From NCBI GenBank assembly GCA_900756555.1, contig CAAEKP010000081.1, forward strand, positions 1 to 39,639: 39,639 nucleotides of DNA, written 5' to 3'. The translations under genes and the position numbers were made by a program. Positions within the stretch are counted from its first letter, which is position 1, and the number at the start of each line of letters is the position of its first letter. The DNA is from Peptococcaceae bacterium (GTDB lineage: Bacteria; Bacillota; Peptococcia; Peptococcales; Peptococcaceae). The notes beneath the pieces are model-generated. The model worked only from the letters and a program-made list of their open reading frames with translations. It had not been told where the DNA came from and did no database searches. Positions 17,027 through 25,495 of the stretch are shown piece after piece.

Positions 17027-17959
17027 TTATTCATTTTCAAACAGCGGCGTACTAAAATACCGCTCTGCCGTATCCGGCAAAATTGTTACTACTGTTTTGC
17101 CTTTGCCCAGCTTGCGAGCCAGTTTGCGTGCTGCTGCCACATTGGTGCCACTGGAAATGCCGCACATCAGCCCTTCCAGCCGTGCCAGATCTTTGGCTGT
17201 CTGAATGGCTTCTTCATCGGTAACGATATAAATTTCATCGTAAATCTGCTGATTCAGGATTTCTGGAATCACACCATCGCCAATGCCCATCTGCAAATGT
17301 GTGCCTACTGTGCCACCTGCTAAAATAGCAGCGTGCTCTGGTTCCACCGCCCAGATTTCCATATCAGGATTCTGCTCTTTCAGCACTTCCCCAATCCCGG
17401 TAATGGTACCGCCGGTGCCAATGCCGGAACAGAAGCCATGAATCGGGCCATTCACCTGTTCCAGAATTTCCAGCGCAGTACCGTCACGATGCGCCAGTGG
17501 GTTGGCTTCATTTTCAAACTGCTGCGGCACATACACCTTCGGATTTTCTTTTGCTAAACGCAGCGCTGTCTGCAAACATTCTTCAATGCAAGCGCCAATA
17601 TTGCCTTCATCGTGAATCAGAATTACTTCTGCTCCATAATGACGCACCAGTTTACGCCGTTCTTCACTGACAGAATCCGGCATCACAATAATTGTTTTGT
17701 AGCCTTTCACCGCACCAATCAAAGCCAGACCAATGCCCTGATTACCGCTGGTAGGTTCCACTATAACAGTGTCCGGCCCAATCAGGCCATTTTTTTCTGC
17801 TTCCTCAATCATACGGAAGGCAGTTCTTGTTTTGATAGAGCCACCCACATTTAACCCTTCAAATTTTACATAAATATCAGCACAATCCGGCTCCGCCATG
17901 CGATTCAGGCGAATCATAGGAGTATGTCCCAGTGCTTCTAAAACATTCTGATAAACCAT
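17027..17959 (-). CDS. cysteine synthase family PLP enzyme
   Basis: 310-aa enzyme of the fold-type II PLP family (O-acetylserine sulfhydrylase/cystathionine beta-synthase group). The PLP lysine is K43 in GGSIKTR; most CysK proteins have SVKDR, so T44 replaces the usual Asp. The substrate loop reads TSGNQG (70-75) where CysK has TSGNTG, and the phosphate loop GTGGTITG is intact. It probably makes cysteine from an activated serine and sulfide, but these two changes leave the amino-acid acceptor or sulfur donor open. A TATAAT at 18014-18019 lies upstream without a clear -35. It follows coaE by 83 bp on the same strand and ends with its own terminator. Confidence 0.87.
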   Translation of the reverse strand: MVYQNVLEALGHTPMIRLNRMAEPDCADIYVKFEGLNVGGSIKTRTAFRMIEEAEKNGLIGPDTVIVEPTSGNQGIGLALIGAVKGYKTIIVMPDSVSEERRKLVRHYGAEVILIHDEGNIGACIEECLQTALRLAKENPKVYVPQQFENEANPLAHRDGTALEILEQVNGPIHGFCSGIGTGGTITGIGEVLKEQNPDMEIWAVEPEHAAILAGGTVGTHLQMGIGDGVIPEILNQQIYDEIYIVTDEEAIQTAKDLARLEGLMCGISSGTNVAAARKLARKLGKGKTVVTILPDTAERYFSTPLFENE

Positions 17960-18042
17960 TTTTGCTGCCCCTTCTCTTTCCTCATTTTTGCTATTTTCAG
18001 CTATACTGACTTTATTATATAACGAACTGCTGAAAAAAACGA

Positions 18043-18636
18043 CTACTTCTCTGATAAAATTTTATCCAGCAACTGATCAACCTGCTGCCAGGTCTGTCTT
18101 ATCGTGCCGCTGTTGTCTATAACTGCATCGGCATACTGCAATCGTTCCTGCTCCGTCATCTGCGCTGCAATGCGCTCCTGCGCCTGCTTGCAACTATAGT
18201 GATTACGGGTAATCAAGCGTTCCAGCTGCATATCCGGCGGCACTGTCACTACCCACACAACATCCGCCAACTGCCGATAGCGTTCTTCTTCCAATAATAA
18301 CGGCGCATCCAGCACCACCAAAGGAGCGTTTACCCGCAACTGCCGTTCCAACTCCACAGCAATCAATGGCCCTGTAATATGGTTCAGCTGCTGTAACGCC
18401 ACAGCATCGCCAAACACCTTTTTGCCCAGCATAGCCCGGTTCAGCGTGCCATCCGGGTTCAGATACTGCCCGCCAAACACTTCTTCAATTTGCTGCAAGC
18501 CCACCGTGCCCGGCTCCACCACCTGCCGCGCCACCACATCAGCATCCACCACAGGGATACCCTTCTGCCGCAAATAATCGCTCACTGTTGATTTTCCACA
18601 GGCAATGCCGCCTGTCAGCCCAATCACTGTCGCCAT
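18043..18636 (-). CDS. coaE: dephospho-CoA kinase
   Basis: 197-aa kinase catalysing the last step of coenzyme A synthesis, ATP-dependent phosphorylation of dephospho-CoA. The Walker A motif is GLTGGIACGKST (residues 6-17), followed by VVDADVVAR with the catalytic-region aspartate and LVVLDAPLLLE for the CoA-binding region. Length is typical. It starts 12 bp after ytaF and sits in the polA-mutM-ytaF-coaE order known from Bacillus and Clostridia. Confidence 0.97.
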   Translation of the reverse strand: MATVIGLTGGIACGKSTVSDYLRQKGIPVVDADVVARQVVEPGTVGLQQIEEVFGGQYLNPDGTLNRAMLGKKVFGDAVALQQLNHITGPLIAVELERQLRVNAPLVVLDAPLLLEEERYRQLADVVWVVTVPPDMQLERLITRNHYSCKQAQERIAAQMTEQERLQYADAVIDNSGTIRQTWQQVDQLLDKILSEK

Positions 18637-18647
18637 GATTTTCTCCT

Positions 18648-19280
18648 CTACACCAGCAGCCGAAACAGCCCAATCAATATCAACAGACAGCCCGGCAGCA
18701 ATTTTATTTTTTGATATGCGCTGTGCTCACCCAGCTTCTTCCCCAGATACAACCCCGCTGAAAGAAACAGGCAGGCGCTGATTGCCGTACACAGGCTGAT
18801 CCACAACGGCGAATATCCCATCAGTGCCAATCCAATCCCCGCGCCAAAGGAATCCAGCGATAACGCCAGCCCCAACCACACAGCCTCTTTACTGCTAATC
18901 AAACCCGAGCGATCCAGATCAGCCCGCTGCGGTTCCTTCAATATTTGCACCATAATACCCAAACCGTGAATATACCACTGAAACAGCGGCGTTTCCCCAT
19001 TATCCTGCTCCACCATCTCCTGCACACTCTTGCGCAGAATATATATGCCCAAGCCAATCAGCAGACTCGCGCCCAGCAAACGCACAAAAGCAGGCGCAAT
19101 CACCTGCTCCAGCAAACTGCCCAATAGCATGGAAATTGCCAGAACCGAGCCGGAGCAGCCACAAATAATCAATACCCCATACCAGGGCAGCGTAATATTT
19201 CGCAATCCATAGGATATCCCCGCACTCAGGCAGTCAAAGCTCAGCGCCAACGCCAGCAACACTGTTACAAACAAAATCAC
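18648..19280 (-). CDS. ytaF: YtaF-like membrane protein (MntP superfamily)
   Basis: Integral membrane protein of about 210 aa with six predicted helices. The repeated motifs LALALSFDCLSAGISYG and LGLALSLDSFGAGIG are the paired signature of the YtaF/MntP family, and ADLDRSGLISSKEA is the acidic loop typical of YtaF. Family members are annotated as sporulation membrane proteins; MntP relatives export manganese, so a cation-transport role is possible. The start is uncertain: GTG at 19280 is used, TTG at 19274 has a better-spaced AGGGGG, and a longer reading to 19358 adds a hydrophilic tail unlike the family. Couples to coaE after 11 bases. Confidence 0.88.
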   Translation of the reverse strand: MILFVTVLLALALSFDCLSAGISYGLRNITLPWYGVLIICGCSGSVLAISMLLGSLLEQVIAPAFVRLLGASLLIGLGIYILRKSVQEMVEQDNGETPLFQWYIHGLGIMVQILKEPQRADLDRSGLISSKEAVWLGLALSLDSFGAGIGLALMGYSPLWISLCTAISACLFLSAGLYLGKKLGEHSAYQKIKLLPGCLLILIGLFRLLV

Positions 19281-19429
19281 CGCCCCCTTCTCTCTTCTAT
19301 TACTATATGAAGATATAGAAGAATCGGTGTTTCTGTTTCTTTTGCAGAAAGAAACCAAACTGCGATTTCACTTTAAAAAGTGATAAAATTTTTGTTTACA
19401 TTTCTATTCCAAATACAGTGGTGTTACTT

Positions 19430-19535
19430 TGGCGAGGCCCAAAGTAACCAAAAGCCAAGCGGGGGGAGCGAGGCGGCACGCCTTTTTGGTGCCGTCCCCC
19501 GTACCCCTTACCCGACCAGAAAAGCATCGGGCAAA
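19430..19535. repeat. GC-rich structured intergenic repeat
   Basis: Contains nested hairpins: CGGGGG with CCCCCG enclosing CGGCAC with GTGCCG (about 19459-19502), then CCCGACCAGAAAAGCATCGGG (19511-19531). The last hairpin with its flanks recurs inverted at 27781-27807. It lies in the 560-bp gap between ytaF and the 85-aa gene; its base composition differs strongly from its AT-rich surroundings. Confidence 0.7.
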
Positions 19536-19629
19536 ACGCTCAATCGCATATCTGGATAGAAAATCTGAGATATGATACGATAGTCCCTTCACTTTAGTCA
19601 GTTAAAAATAATATTTATGGCTACCTGAT

Positions 19630-19775
19630 GTAGCTGCTATCTTTGCCAAAATTCCGACTTAGAGCGGACAGCTGCACAGCATGTTTCACTGAGCTGGACG
19701 TAGTCCAAAGCGATAAAAACATGCGCAAGCCATTGTCCAGAGTAGCGTGTGGACGCAGCAAAGGATAATGACTCC
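19630..19775. repeat. imperfect palindromic element of about 145 bp
   Basis: GCATGTTT (19678-19685) faces AAACATGC (19717-19724) around an inner hairpin (TGGACGTAGTCCA). Further out, GGACAGCTG faces CATTGTCC and TATCTTTGC faces GCAAAGGATA with interruptions. No reading frame of interest is present. It looks like a mobile or extragenic palindromic sequence, or a large structured RNA. Confidence 0.5.
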
Positions 19776-19841
19776 CGATTTAAACAAAATATAGCAGACA
19801 GAACAGACTACAAAAGCTAACCAATCCCTAATATATGACTC

Positions 19842-20099
19842 TTACAAATCAATCTTACTCTTTGCCGGATTGCCTTCCTGATAAATCACTGGAACGGTTT
19901 CACCTTCGGCTGGGCAGGCGGTATAAATACTGATGATGCTGCGTTTGATATATTCTTTGCCATCAACAGTGTATTTTACTGTTATCCGATGTGGGAAGGA
20001 TGCGCCGTCTAACGAAGTAGTTCTTACCAGTTTTCTGTTCACTTTTATCCACCATAGATTCTTTACGGCAATAATTATTCCTGTTGTTCTTTTCTCCAT
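19842..20099 (-). CDS. small DUF3592-like protein, 85 aa
   Basis: Starts MEKRTTGIIIAVKNLWW at 20099, with AAGGAG 8 bases upstream. A weakly hydrophobic N-terminal stretch is followed by a beta-rich domain containing ITVKYTVDGKEY and PVIYQEGNP. This resembles the DUF3592 pattern, in which a short membrane-associated protein carries a Y-V-GKxY strand and a V-YxxxNP strand. No function is known. It lies about 50 bp after mutM on the same strand, an unusual insertion into the conserved mutM-ytaF pair. Confidence 0.6.
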   Translation of the reverse strand: MEKRTTGIIIAVKNLWWIKVNRKLVRTTSLDGASFPHRITVKYTVDGKEYIKRSIISIYTACPAEGETVPVIYQEGNPAKSKIDL

Positions 20100-20150
20100 A
20101 ATCGACGCTCCTTCTGTTTCCACTACCCGAATTGCCCGCCTGCTTTTGTC

Positions 20151-21020
20151 CTATTTGAAATTATTCTTATTTTCCCGTCTTGGCTGACAGTTGGGACAAT
20201 AGCAGCTGCTGCGGCCTGCGGAAACAATTCGCTCCATCAGGCAGCCACATTCGATGCAGGGCTTACCACTGCGCCCGTAGGCTTTGTGCAGCTGTTGAAA
20301 GGTGCCGGCATTGCCCTGGCTGTCTACATAATCTTTGACAGAGCTGCCTCCATGCGCAATCCCCTGCGTCAACCTGTCACGGATGGCATACCACAATAGC
20401 GTTACCGTTTCATCATCGGTCAGGTTGCATACCGGCTCCTCAGGGTGAATGTGCGCCTGAAACAAAATCTCATCGGCATAGATATTGCCAATGCCCGCAA
20501 TATTGCGCTGATCCAGCAAAAACGCTTTGGCTTTCTGCTTTTTGCCTGTCATCTTCTCCTTCAGCCACTGGACAGTGAACGCATCCCCCAGTGGTTCCGG
20601 CCCCAGCTTTGCCAATTCAGGCAGTGCCGCACATAAATTATGCGGATGCAGTGCAACACCCCCAAACTTCCGCACATCATCATAGCGCAGCGTGTAACCA
20701 TCATCCAGTGTCAGTACCAGATGGGTGTGTTTGCCCACTGGCTCCTTTGCCGGCACATACAGCAGTTTGCCGGTCATGCGCAAATGCACCAGCAGCGTCT
20801 GCATTGCGGATAGTTTTGTGCTTTTAAAATTCAATAAAATATATTTTCCTCTGCGCTCAATAGTTTGGAATACCCCACTGATTACCGTCTGCACAAATAC
20901 ATCCTGAGATGGATAATGCACAATTTGAGGCAGATACACCTGAACGCCGGTTACTGTTTTTCCTGCAATCAGAGGTTCCAATGAACGGCAAACCGTTTCT
21001 ACTTCTGGTAATTCCGGCAT
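20151..21020 (-). CDS. mutM: formamidopyrimidine-DNA glycosylase
   Basis: 289-aa base-excision repair enzyme removing oxidised purines such as 8-oxoguanine, with AP-lyase activity. The N-terminal catalytic PELPEVE follows the initiator Met; VHLRMTGKL holds the conserved lysine. The helix-two-turn-helix has LLDQRNIAGIGNIYADEILF, and the C-terminal zinc finger reads CIECG ... CYCPNC. The ATG at 21020 overlaps the polA stop (TGATG), which decides the start over the GTG at 21023 and implies translational coupling. About 15 residues longer than typical because of a basic tail. Confidence 0.97.
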   Translation of the reverse strand: MPELPEVETVCRSLEPLIAGKTVTGVQVYLPQIVHYPSQDVFVQTVISGVFQTIERRGKYILLNFKSTKLSAMQTLLVHLRMTGKLLYVPAKEPVGKHTHLVLTLDDGYTLRYDDVRKFGGVALHPHNLCAALPELAKLGPEPLGDAFTVQWLKEKMTGKKQKAKAFLLDQRNIAGIGNIYADEILFQAHIHPEEPVCNLTDDETVTLLWYAIRDRLTQGIAHGGSSVKDYVDSQGNAGTFQQLHKAYGRSGKPCIECGCLMERIVSAGRSSCYCPNCQPRRENKNNFK

Positions 21021-23668
21021 CACACACGCTCCATATCGTACCAGTCAAAGCCCACATTCACATCAATTTTCAGCGGCACATCCAGCTTCACTGCATTTTC
21101 CATACATTCTTTTAAAATTACAATTACCTTGGCAATTTCCTGCGGCGGCACTTCTAAAATCAATTCATCGTGTACCTGCAGCAACATCTTAGCCGATAAT
21201 TTGCTTGCCTTCAGGTTCTCCTGTACCCGCAGCATAGCCACTTTAATGACATCGGCAGCAGTGCCCTGAATTGGCGAGTTCACCGCAGTGCGTTCGGCAA
21301 AACTGCGCAGATTAAAGTTCTTGCTGTTGATGTCTTTGATATATCGTTTGCGGCCCATCATGGTGGTGCTGATACCAGTCACTTTAGCATCCTGCACCGC
21401 CTCATCAATCCAGCGTTTAACACCACTGTACCGTTTAAAATAATTCTCAATATATTCTTTGGCTTCGCCGCGGCTGATGCCCAGCTCCTTGCTCAGGCCA
21501 AATTCTGTCTGCCCGTAAATAATGCCAAAGTTAACTGCCTTGGCGTTGCGGCGCATTTCCTTAGTGACAGCTTCCATAGGCACACCAAACACTTCCGATG
21601 CTGTACGGCGGTGGATATCTTCACCGTTCTGAAAACTTTCTACCAGCACAGGGTCTTTGGACATATGCGCTAAAATGCGCAGCTCAATCTGAGAATAGTC
21701 AGCAGCCACCAGCACATTGCCCGATACAGATGGGATAAATGCTTTGCGGATGCGTTTGCCTTCTTCCGTTTTGATTGGAATGTTCTGCAAGTTTGGCTCT
21801 GTGCTGCTTAATCGCCCGGTCGCTGTGATGGTCTGGTTAAAGGTAGTGTGAACTTTGGAGGTTTCCCCATCCACCAGTTTCAGAATCCCTTCAATATAAG
21901 TGGAATTCAGCTTGGTCAACTGCCGGTAGGCCAGAATATCTTTTACAAATTCATACTCCTGCGCCAGTGTGTCCAACACTTCTGCGTCCGTGGAGTAGCC
22001 AGTCTTGGTTTTCTTAATCACTGGCAGGCCCATTTTTTCAAACAAAATCACACCCAGCTGTTTGGAAGAATTGAGATTAAACGCTTCCCCCGCCGCTTCA
22101 TATAATTTTTCTGCCAGCTTGTCAATGCGTTCCGTCAGTTCCACACCCAACTGCTGCAAATAAGCTGTGTTGATTTTTATTCCGTTATACTCCATCTCCG
22201 CCAGCAAGCCACTCAAGGGCAATTCAATCTGCGCGTAAAGTTTCAGCAGATTTTCCTGCTCCATGCGTTTTATCATCGGTTCACTGAGAACAAACAGCCC
22301 TTTCAGCAGCCCATACATGTGCTCCTCTGTTTCTTCCGGCAGTATCACATCATACTGCTCCGCCAACAATGCTTCCACCGATAAATCTTTCGCCTCTGGA
22401 TTGAGCAGATAAGAAATCAGCAAGCTGTCCCAATACAAAGCCCTGATATGGATATTTTCCGGCAGGAAGGCCGATTGCAGCTTTTTGGCATCGTCGGTCA
22501 ACACCATTATCTCCTTATCTTCCAGCCATGGCCGCAAAATCTGCGCATACTGAGAGAATTGTCCGTCACAATCAATAAAATATGCCTGATCCTGCACCAG
22601 CAAACCCATACTGGTCACTTGTGCTGTTTTCACATTGCCCACTGTGCGATTAACTACCACGGTAATATTGGTTGGTTTGCTTTCCATCATCACCTGTTCC
22701 AGTTTTTCCGGCACAGTGATGCAGATTCCCTGCTTTGGCATATAATCGTTGGGCTTTAACGCAGGCTGTTCTTCCGCTTCACCCTCTGCCGCTGTTTCCG
22801 GATACATACTGGTTAAATCCCGCAACAGACCCCGCAGCTCCAGTTCTTTATATAACTCTACCAGCGTTTTGCGGTCAAAGTTATGATACGCCGCCATCCG
22901 TTCCACATCAAACTCCAGCGGGATGGTACAATGAATGGTAGCCAGCTGCTTGCTCAGATAAGCCTGTTCCTCATTATCCCGCAGCTTTTCACCCAGCTTC
23001 TTTCCTTTAAAATCTTCCAGATGCTGATACAGTTCTTCCACCGTGCCATACTGATGCAGCAATTTCAGCGCTGTCTTTTCACCCACGCCCGGCACACCAG
23101 GAATGTTGTCCGATGCGTCACCCATCAGTCCCTTTAAATCACGCACCTGATCCGGCACTAAATTATATTCTTCATGAAATGCAGCATAATCATAGATACC
23201 CAGCTCACTGATGCCTTTTTTTGTCAGATACACGCTGGTCTGTTCTGTAATCAGCTGCAAGCTGTCTTTATCCCCGGTCACAATGATACTTTCCAGCCCC
23301 TGCTGCTCTGCCCAGCGCACCATAGTGCCGATAACATCATCACCCTCGTAGCCTTCCAGCTCATAAATAGCAACGTTCATCGCCCGCAGCACAGCTTTAA
23401 TCAAATCCATCTGCCCGCGCAGTTCCTCCGGCATCCCTTTGCGCTGTGCCTTATAATCCGCATACTGCTCATGGCGAAACACTTTGCGGCTCACATCAAA
23501 GGCCACCGCCAGATAATCCGGCTGCTCCTGCTTAATCAGGCGCATCAGCATATTGGTAAACCCGTACACCGCATTGGTGATAACTCCCTTGGAGTTACTT
23601 AAAATAGGAATCGCATAGAAGGCACGATTGGCCAAACTGTTCCCGTCAATCACAATTAATTTTTTCAT
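21020..23668 (-). CDS. polA: DNA polymerase I
   Basis: 882-aa repair and Okazaki-fragment polymerase. An N-terminal 5'-nuclease domain (MKKLIVIDGNSLANRAFYA; GDKDSLQL; GLMGDASDNIPGVPGVG) occupies about 1-295. The central exonuclease-like domain lacks the DxE metal-ligand motif, so proofreading is predicted to be absent, as in Bacillus and Thermus enzymes. The polymerase domain is complete: motif A DYSQIELRILAH, motif B RRNAKAVNFGIIYG, motif C VHDELILEV. The start MKKLIVIDG at 23668 has a weak AGAGAGG upstream; an upstream extension to 23725 has no family similarity. First gene of the polA-mutM unit. Confidence 0.97.
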   Translation of the reverse strand: MKKLIVIDGNSLANRAFYAIPILSNSKGVITNAVYGFTNMLMRLIKQEQPDYLAVAFDVSRKVFRHEQYADYKAQRKGMPEELRGQMDLIKAVLRAMNVAIYELEGYEGDDVIGTMVRWAEQQGLESIIVTGDKDSLQLITEQTSVYLTKKGISELGIYDYAAFHEEYNLVPDQVRDLKGLMGDASDNIPGVPGVGEKTALKLLHQYGTVEELYQHLEDFKGKKLGEKLRDNEEQAYLSKQLATIHCTIPLEFDVERMAAYHNFDRKTLVELYKELELRGLLRDLTSMYPETAAEGEAEEQPALKPNDYMPKQGICITVPEKLEQVMMESKPTNITVVVNRTVGNVKTAQVTSMGLLVQDQAYFIDCDGQFSQYAQILRPWLEDKEIMVLTDDAKKLQSAFLPENIHIRALYWDSLLISYLLNPEAKDLSVEALLAEQYDVILPEETEEHMYGLLKGLFVLSEPMIKRMEQENLLKLYAQIELPLSGLLAEMEYNGIKINTAYLQQLGVELTERIDKLAEKLYEAAGEAFNLNSSKQLGVILFEKMGLPVIKKTKTGYSTDAEVLDTLAQEYEFVKDILAYRQLTKLNSTYIEGILKLVDGETSKVHTTFNQTITATGRLSSTEPNLQNIPIKTEEGKRIRKAFIPSVSGNVLVAADYSQIELRILAHMSKDPVLVESFQNGEDIHRRTASEVFGVPMEAVTKEMRRNAKAVNFGIIYGQTEFGLSKELGISRGEAKEYIENYFKRYSGVKRWIDEAVQDAKVTGISTTMMGRKRYIKDINSKNFNLRSFAERTAVNSPIQGTAADVIKVAMLRVQENLKASKLSAKMLLQVHDELILEVPPQEIAKVIVILKECMENAVKLDVPLKIDVNVGFDWYDMERV

Positions 23669-23740
23669 AGTAGCCTCTCTCTGTTCTTTACTCTGTTCGT
23701 CTGGATAGCCACAACGCCATCGCAAAAGAATATTTTAAAT

Positions 23741-24040
23741 TTATCTTTCCTTTTTATTTTTATGCCCGGCAGCAGAAAGAATCTGCTGTTGCTGCTGTGT
23801 GGATAATAATTGCAGCTTTTCTTCCCGCTTCCACTGTTTGATGGCATATTCTCTCTGCATGGCCTGCCGCTTGCTGGGAAACTTTTCCCAATAGACAAGA
23901 CGCACCGGCAGACGGCTGCTGGTATATTTGGCTCCTTTGCCGCTGTTATGGGCACGCATACGCCGCACCAGATTGTCTGTGTAGCCTGTGTAGAGAGTGG
24001 CGTCACTGCACACCACCATGTAGGTATAGTAAACTGCCAT
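23741..24040 (-). CDS. GIY-YIG nuclease-fold protein (YhbQ-like)
   Basis: 99-aa single-domain protein. The GIY-YIG core reads YTYMVVCSDATLYTGYTDN, followed by RRMRAHNSGKGAKYTSSR and the metal-binding glutamate region AMQREYAIKQW. The length is that of the stand-alone YhbQ/UPF0213 family, some members of which act on DNA. A glutamine-rich, basic tail follows. It lies 72 bp upstream of polA on the same strand, so the two may share transcription and a repair-related role is plausible but unproven. Confidence 0.92.
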   Translation of the reverse strand: MAVYYTYMVVCSDATLYTGYTDNLVRRMRAHNSGKGAKYTSSRLPVRLVYWEKFPSKRQAMQREYAIKQWKREEKLQLLSTQQQQQILSAAGHKNKKER

Positions 24041-24180
24041 ACTGCCTTTGCTCCTTTTTGAATTATCCTTTATTGTACCACTTCGCAGACGTTATATCCA
24101 TACACAATTCATCGGTTGCCGGTAAAACAAACCATATACCTGCTATAGCATAATCATAGAAAAATTTTTTCATTGTGCTC

Positions 24181-24209
24181 TTGCACTTTAGCGCCTGCGA
24201 TATTACAAT
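24181..24209 (+). promoter_or_regulatory. promoter of the mrp gene
   Basis: TTGCAC (24181-24186) and TACAAT (24204-24209) are spaced by 17 bases, 42 bp before the ATG at 24251. Confidence 0.75.
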
Positions 24210-24250
24210 AAGATATGATATTAATTCATATTGAATTGGAGGTTATAATA

Positions 24251-25111
24251 ATGTCAAGTTGTAGCGGATGTTCTTCTTCTGGAAGCTGCGATTCTTCCAG
24301 CTGTTCTTCCGGCAGCTGCTCCTCCTGCGGTTCTGCACCACAGAAAACCCAGGCACAGCAGCTCAGTAATATTAAAAATGTAATTGTAGTAATGAGTGGG
24401 AAAGGTGGCGTAGGGAAATCTTCCTTCTCCTCCATGATTGCCATTACTTTGCAGAAAAAAGGATATAAAGTAGGTATCTTAGATGCTGACATCACTGGGC
24501 CAAGTATTCCAAAATTATTTGGCGTACACGGCAATCCTGAAATGACCGAATTTGGCGCTTATCCACTGAAAAGTGCCAACGGCATTGCAGTAATGTCCAT
24601 GAACCTGCTGCTGCCAAACGACGAAGAACCAGTTGTTTGGAGAGGCCCAATTGTATCCGGCGTAATCAAACAGTTCTGGGAAGAAGTTGTCTGGGGCGAT
24701 TTAGATTATCTGGTAATTGATATGCCGCCAGGCACCGGCGATGCTCAGCTGACCATCCTGCAAAACCTGCCGGTAAACGGTGTATATATGGTCTCTTCTC
24801 CACAGGATCTGGCAAACATGATTGTGCGCAAAGGTATCAAAATGGTAAATATGATGAATATTCCTGTATTAGGCATTGCCGAAAACATGAGCTATTTATC
24901 CTGCCCGGACTGCGGCAAAAAAATTCAGCTGTTTGGCGAAAGCAGCATTGCAGAAACCTGCAAAAATTACAAAGTTCCACTGATTGGCAAATTCCCACTG
25001 GATCCACAGCTGGCTCAGTTGGGCGATGCTGGTAAAATTGAAGAATACGACGGCGAAGTTCTGAAAATCATGATGGACAATCTGGATGAATTTCTGCCTG
25101 TTCAGAACTAA
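24251..25111 (+). CDS. mrp: Mrp/ApbC family Fe-S cluster carrier ATPase
   Basis: 286-aa P-loop ATPase that carries and inserts Fe-S clusters. A low-complexity N-terminus rich in Ser and Cys (six Cys in residues 1-26) precedes the deviant Walker A MSGKGGVGKSS. Further motifs are DADITGPSIPKLFG, VIDMPPGTGD and the C-terminal CPDCGK, whose CXXC bridges the cluster in the dimer. The start at 24251 has TTGGAGG 9 bases upstream. The many Fe-S proteins encoded in this window (Hdr, Flx, radical SAM) are obvious potential clients. Followed after 19 bp by an 87-aa gene, probably co-transcribed. Confidence 0.93.
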   Translation: MSSCSGCSSSGSCDSSSCSSGSCSSCGSAPQKTQAQQLSNIKNVIVVMSGKGGVGKSSFSSMIAITLQKKGYKVGILDADITGPSIPKLFGVHGNPEMTEFGAYPLKSANGIAVMSMNLLLPNDEEPVVWRGPIVSGVIKQFWEEVVWGDLDYLVIDMPPGTGDAQLTILQNLPVNGVYMVSSPQDLANMIVRKGIKMVNMMNIPVLGIAENMSYLSCPDCGKKIQLFGESSIAETCKNYKVPLIGKFPLDPQLAQLGDAGKIEEYDGEVLKIMMDNLDEFLPVQN

Positions 25112-25130
25112 GAATAAAGGAGTTTAACCC

Positions 25131-25394
25131 ATGAAATTTGATAGCACACTGGTAAATGTAGAAGGCAAAGAAATCGTAATCGTTGCTGTAGACACCAACT
25201 TTTTCAATCTGTCTCAGGAAGAACAGGGCGGCCTGGTACGCGGCTTCTTTGAATACTTCCACAAACCAATCGTATTAATGGCAGTAAATCCGCAGGGTGA
25301 TATGCAGTATTTTGGTCGTCCAGACCTGACTGCCATGGTTTCCGGGCTGAAATTTGGCGAATTTAAATGGCAGACCAACGAAATTGCTGACTAA
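25131..25394 (+). CDS. uncharacterised protein, 87 aa, coupled to mrp
   Basis: Begins MKFDSTLVNVEGKEIVIVAV with AAGGAG upstream of the ATG. Soluble, acidic, mixed alpha/beta, no cysteines and no membrane segment. Segments such as GRPDLTAMVSGLKFGEFKW suggest a compact globular domain, but I do not recognise the family. It follows mrp after 19 bp and is closed by a strong terminator, so it forms a two-gene unit with mrp and might assist it. Confidence 0.75.
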   Translation: MKFDSTLVNVEGKEIVIVAVDTNFFNLSQEEQGGLVRGFFEYFHKPIVLMAVNPQGDMQYFGRPDLTAMVSGLKFGEFKWQTNEIAD

Positions 25395-25430
25395 GTTTTA
25401 CGAGTAAAAATTTACACAGAAACAACACAA

Positions 25431-25475
25431 AAAACCCCTTGCAGTGGAACAATACATTCCGCCACAAGGGGTTTT
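25431..25475. terminator. bidirectional intrinsic terminator
   Basis: AAAACCCCTTG (25431-25441) pairs perfectly with CAAGGGGTTTT (25465-25475), with partly paired sequence inside. It separates the convergent mrp unit and the 542-aa stalk-domain gene and has T-runs on both sides. Confidence 0.9.
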
Positions 25476-25495
25476 CTTATTCGTCAAGTCCCTGC

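Noticed and set aside
19404..19592. 62-codon minus-strand frame
   Set aside because: Lies across the GC-rich hairpin repeat and is better explained as non-coding extragenic repeat.
23669..23740. A dedicated polA promoter
   Set aside because: No convincing -35/-10 pair was found; transcription from the GIY-YIG gene is as likely.
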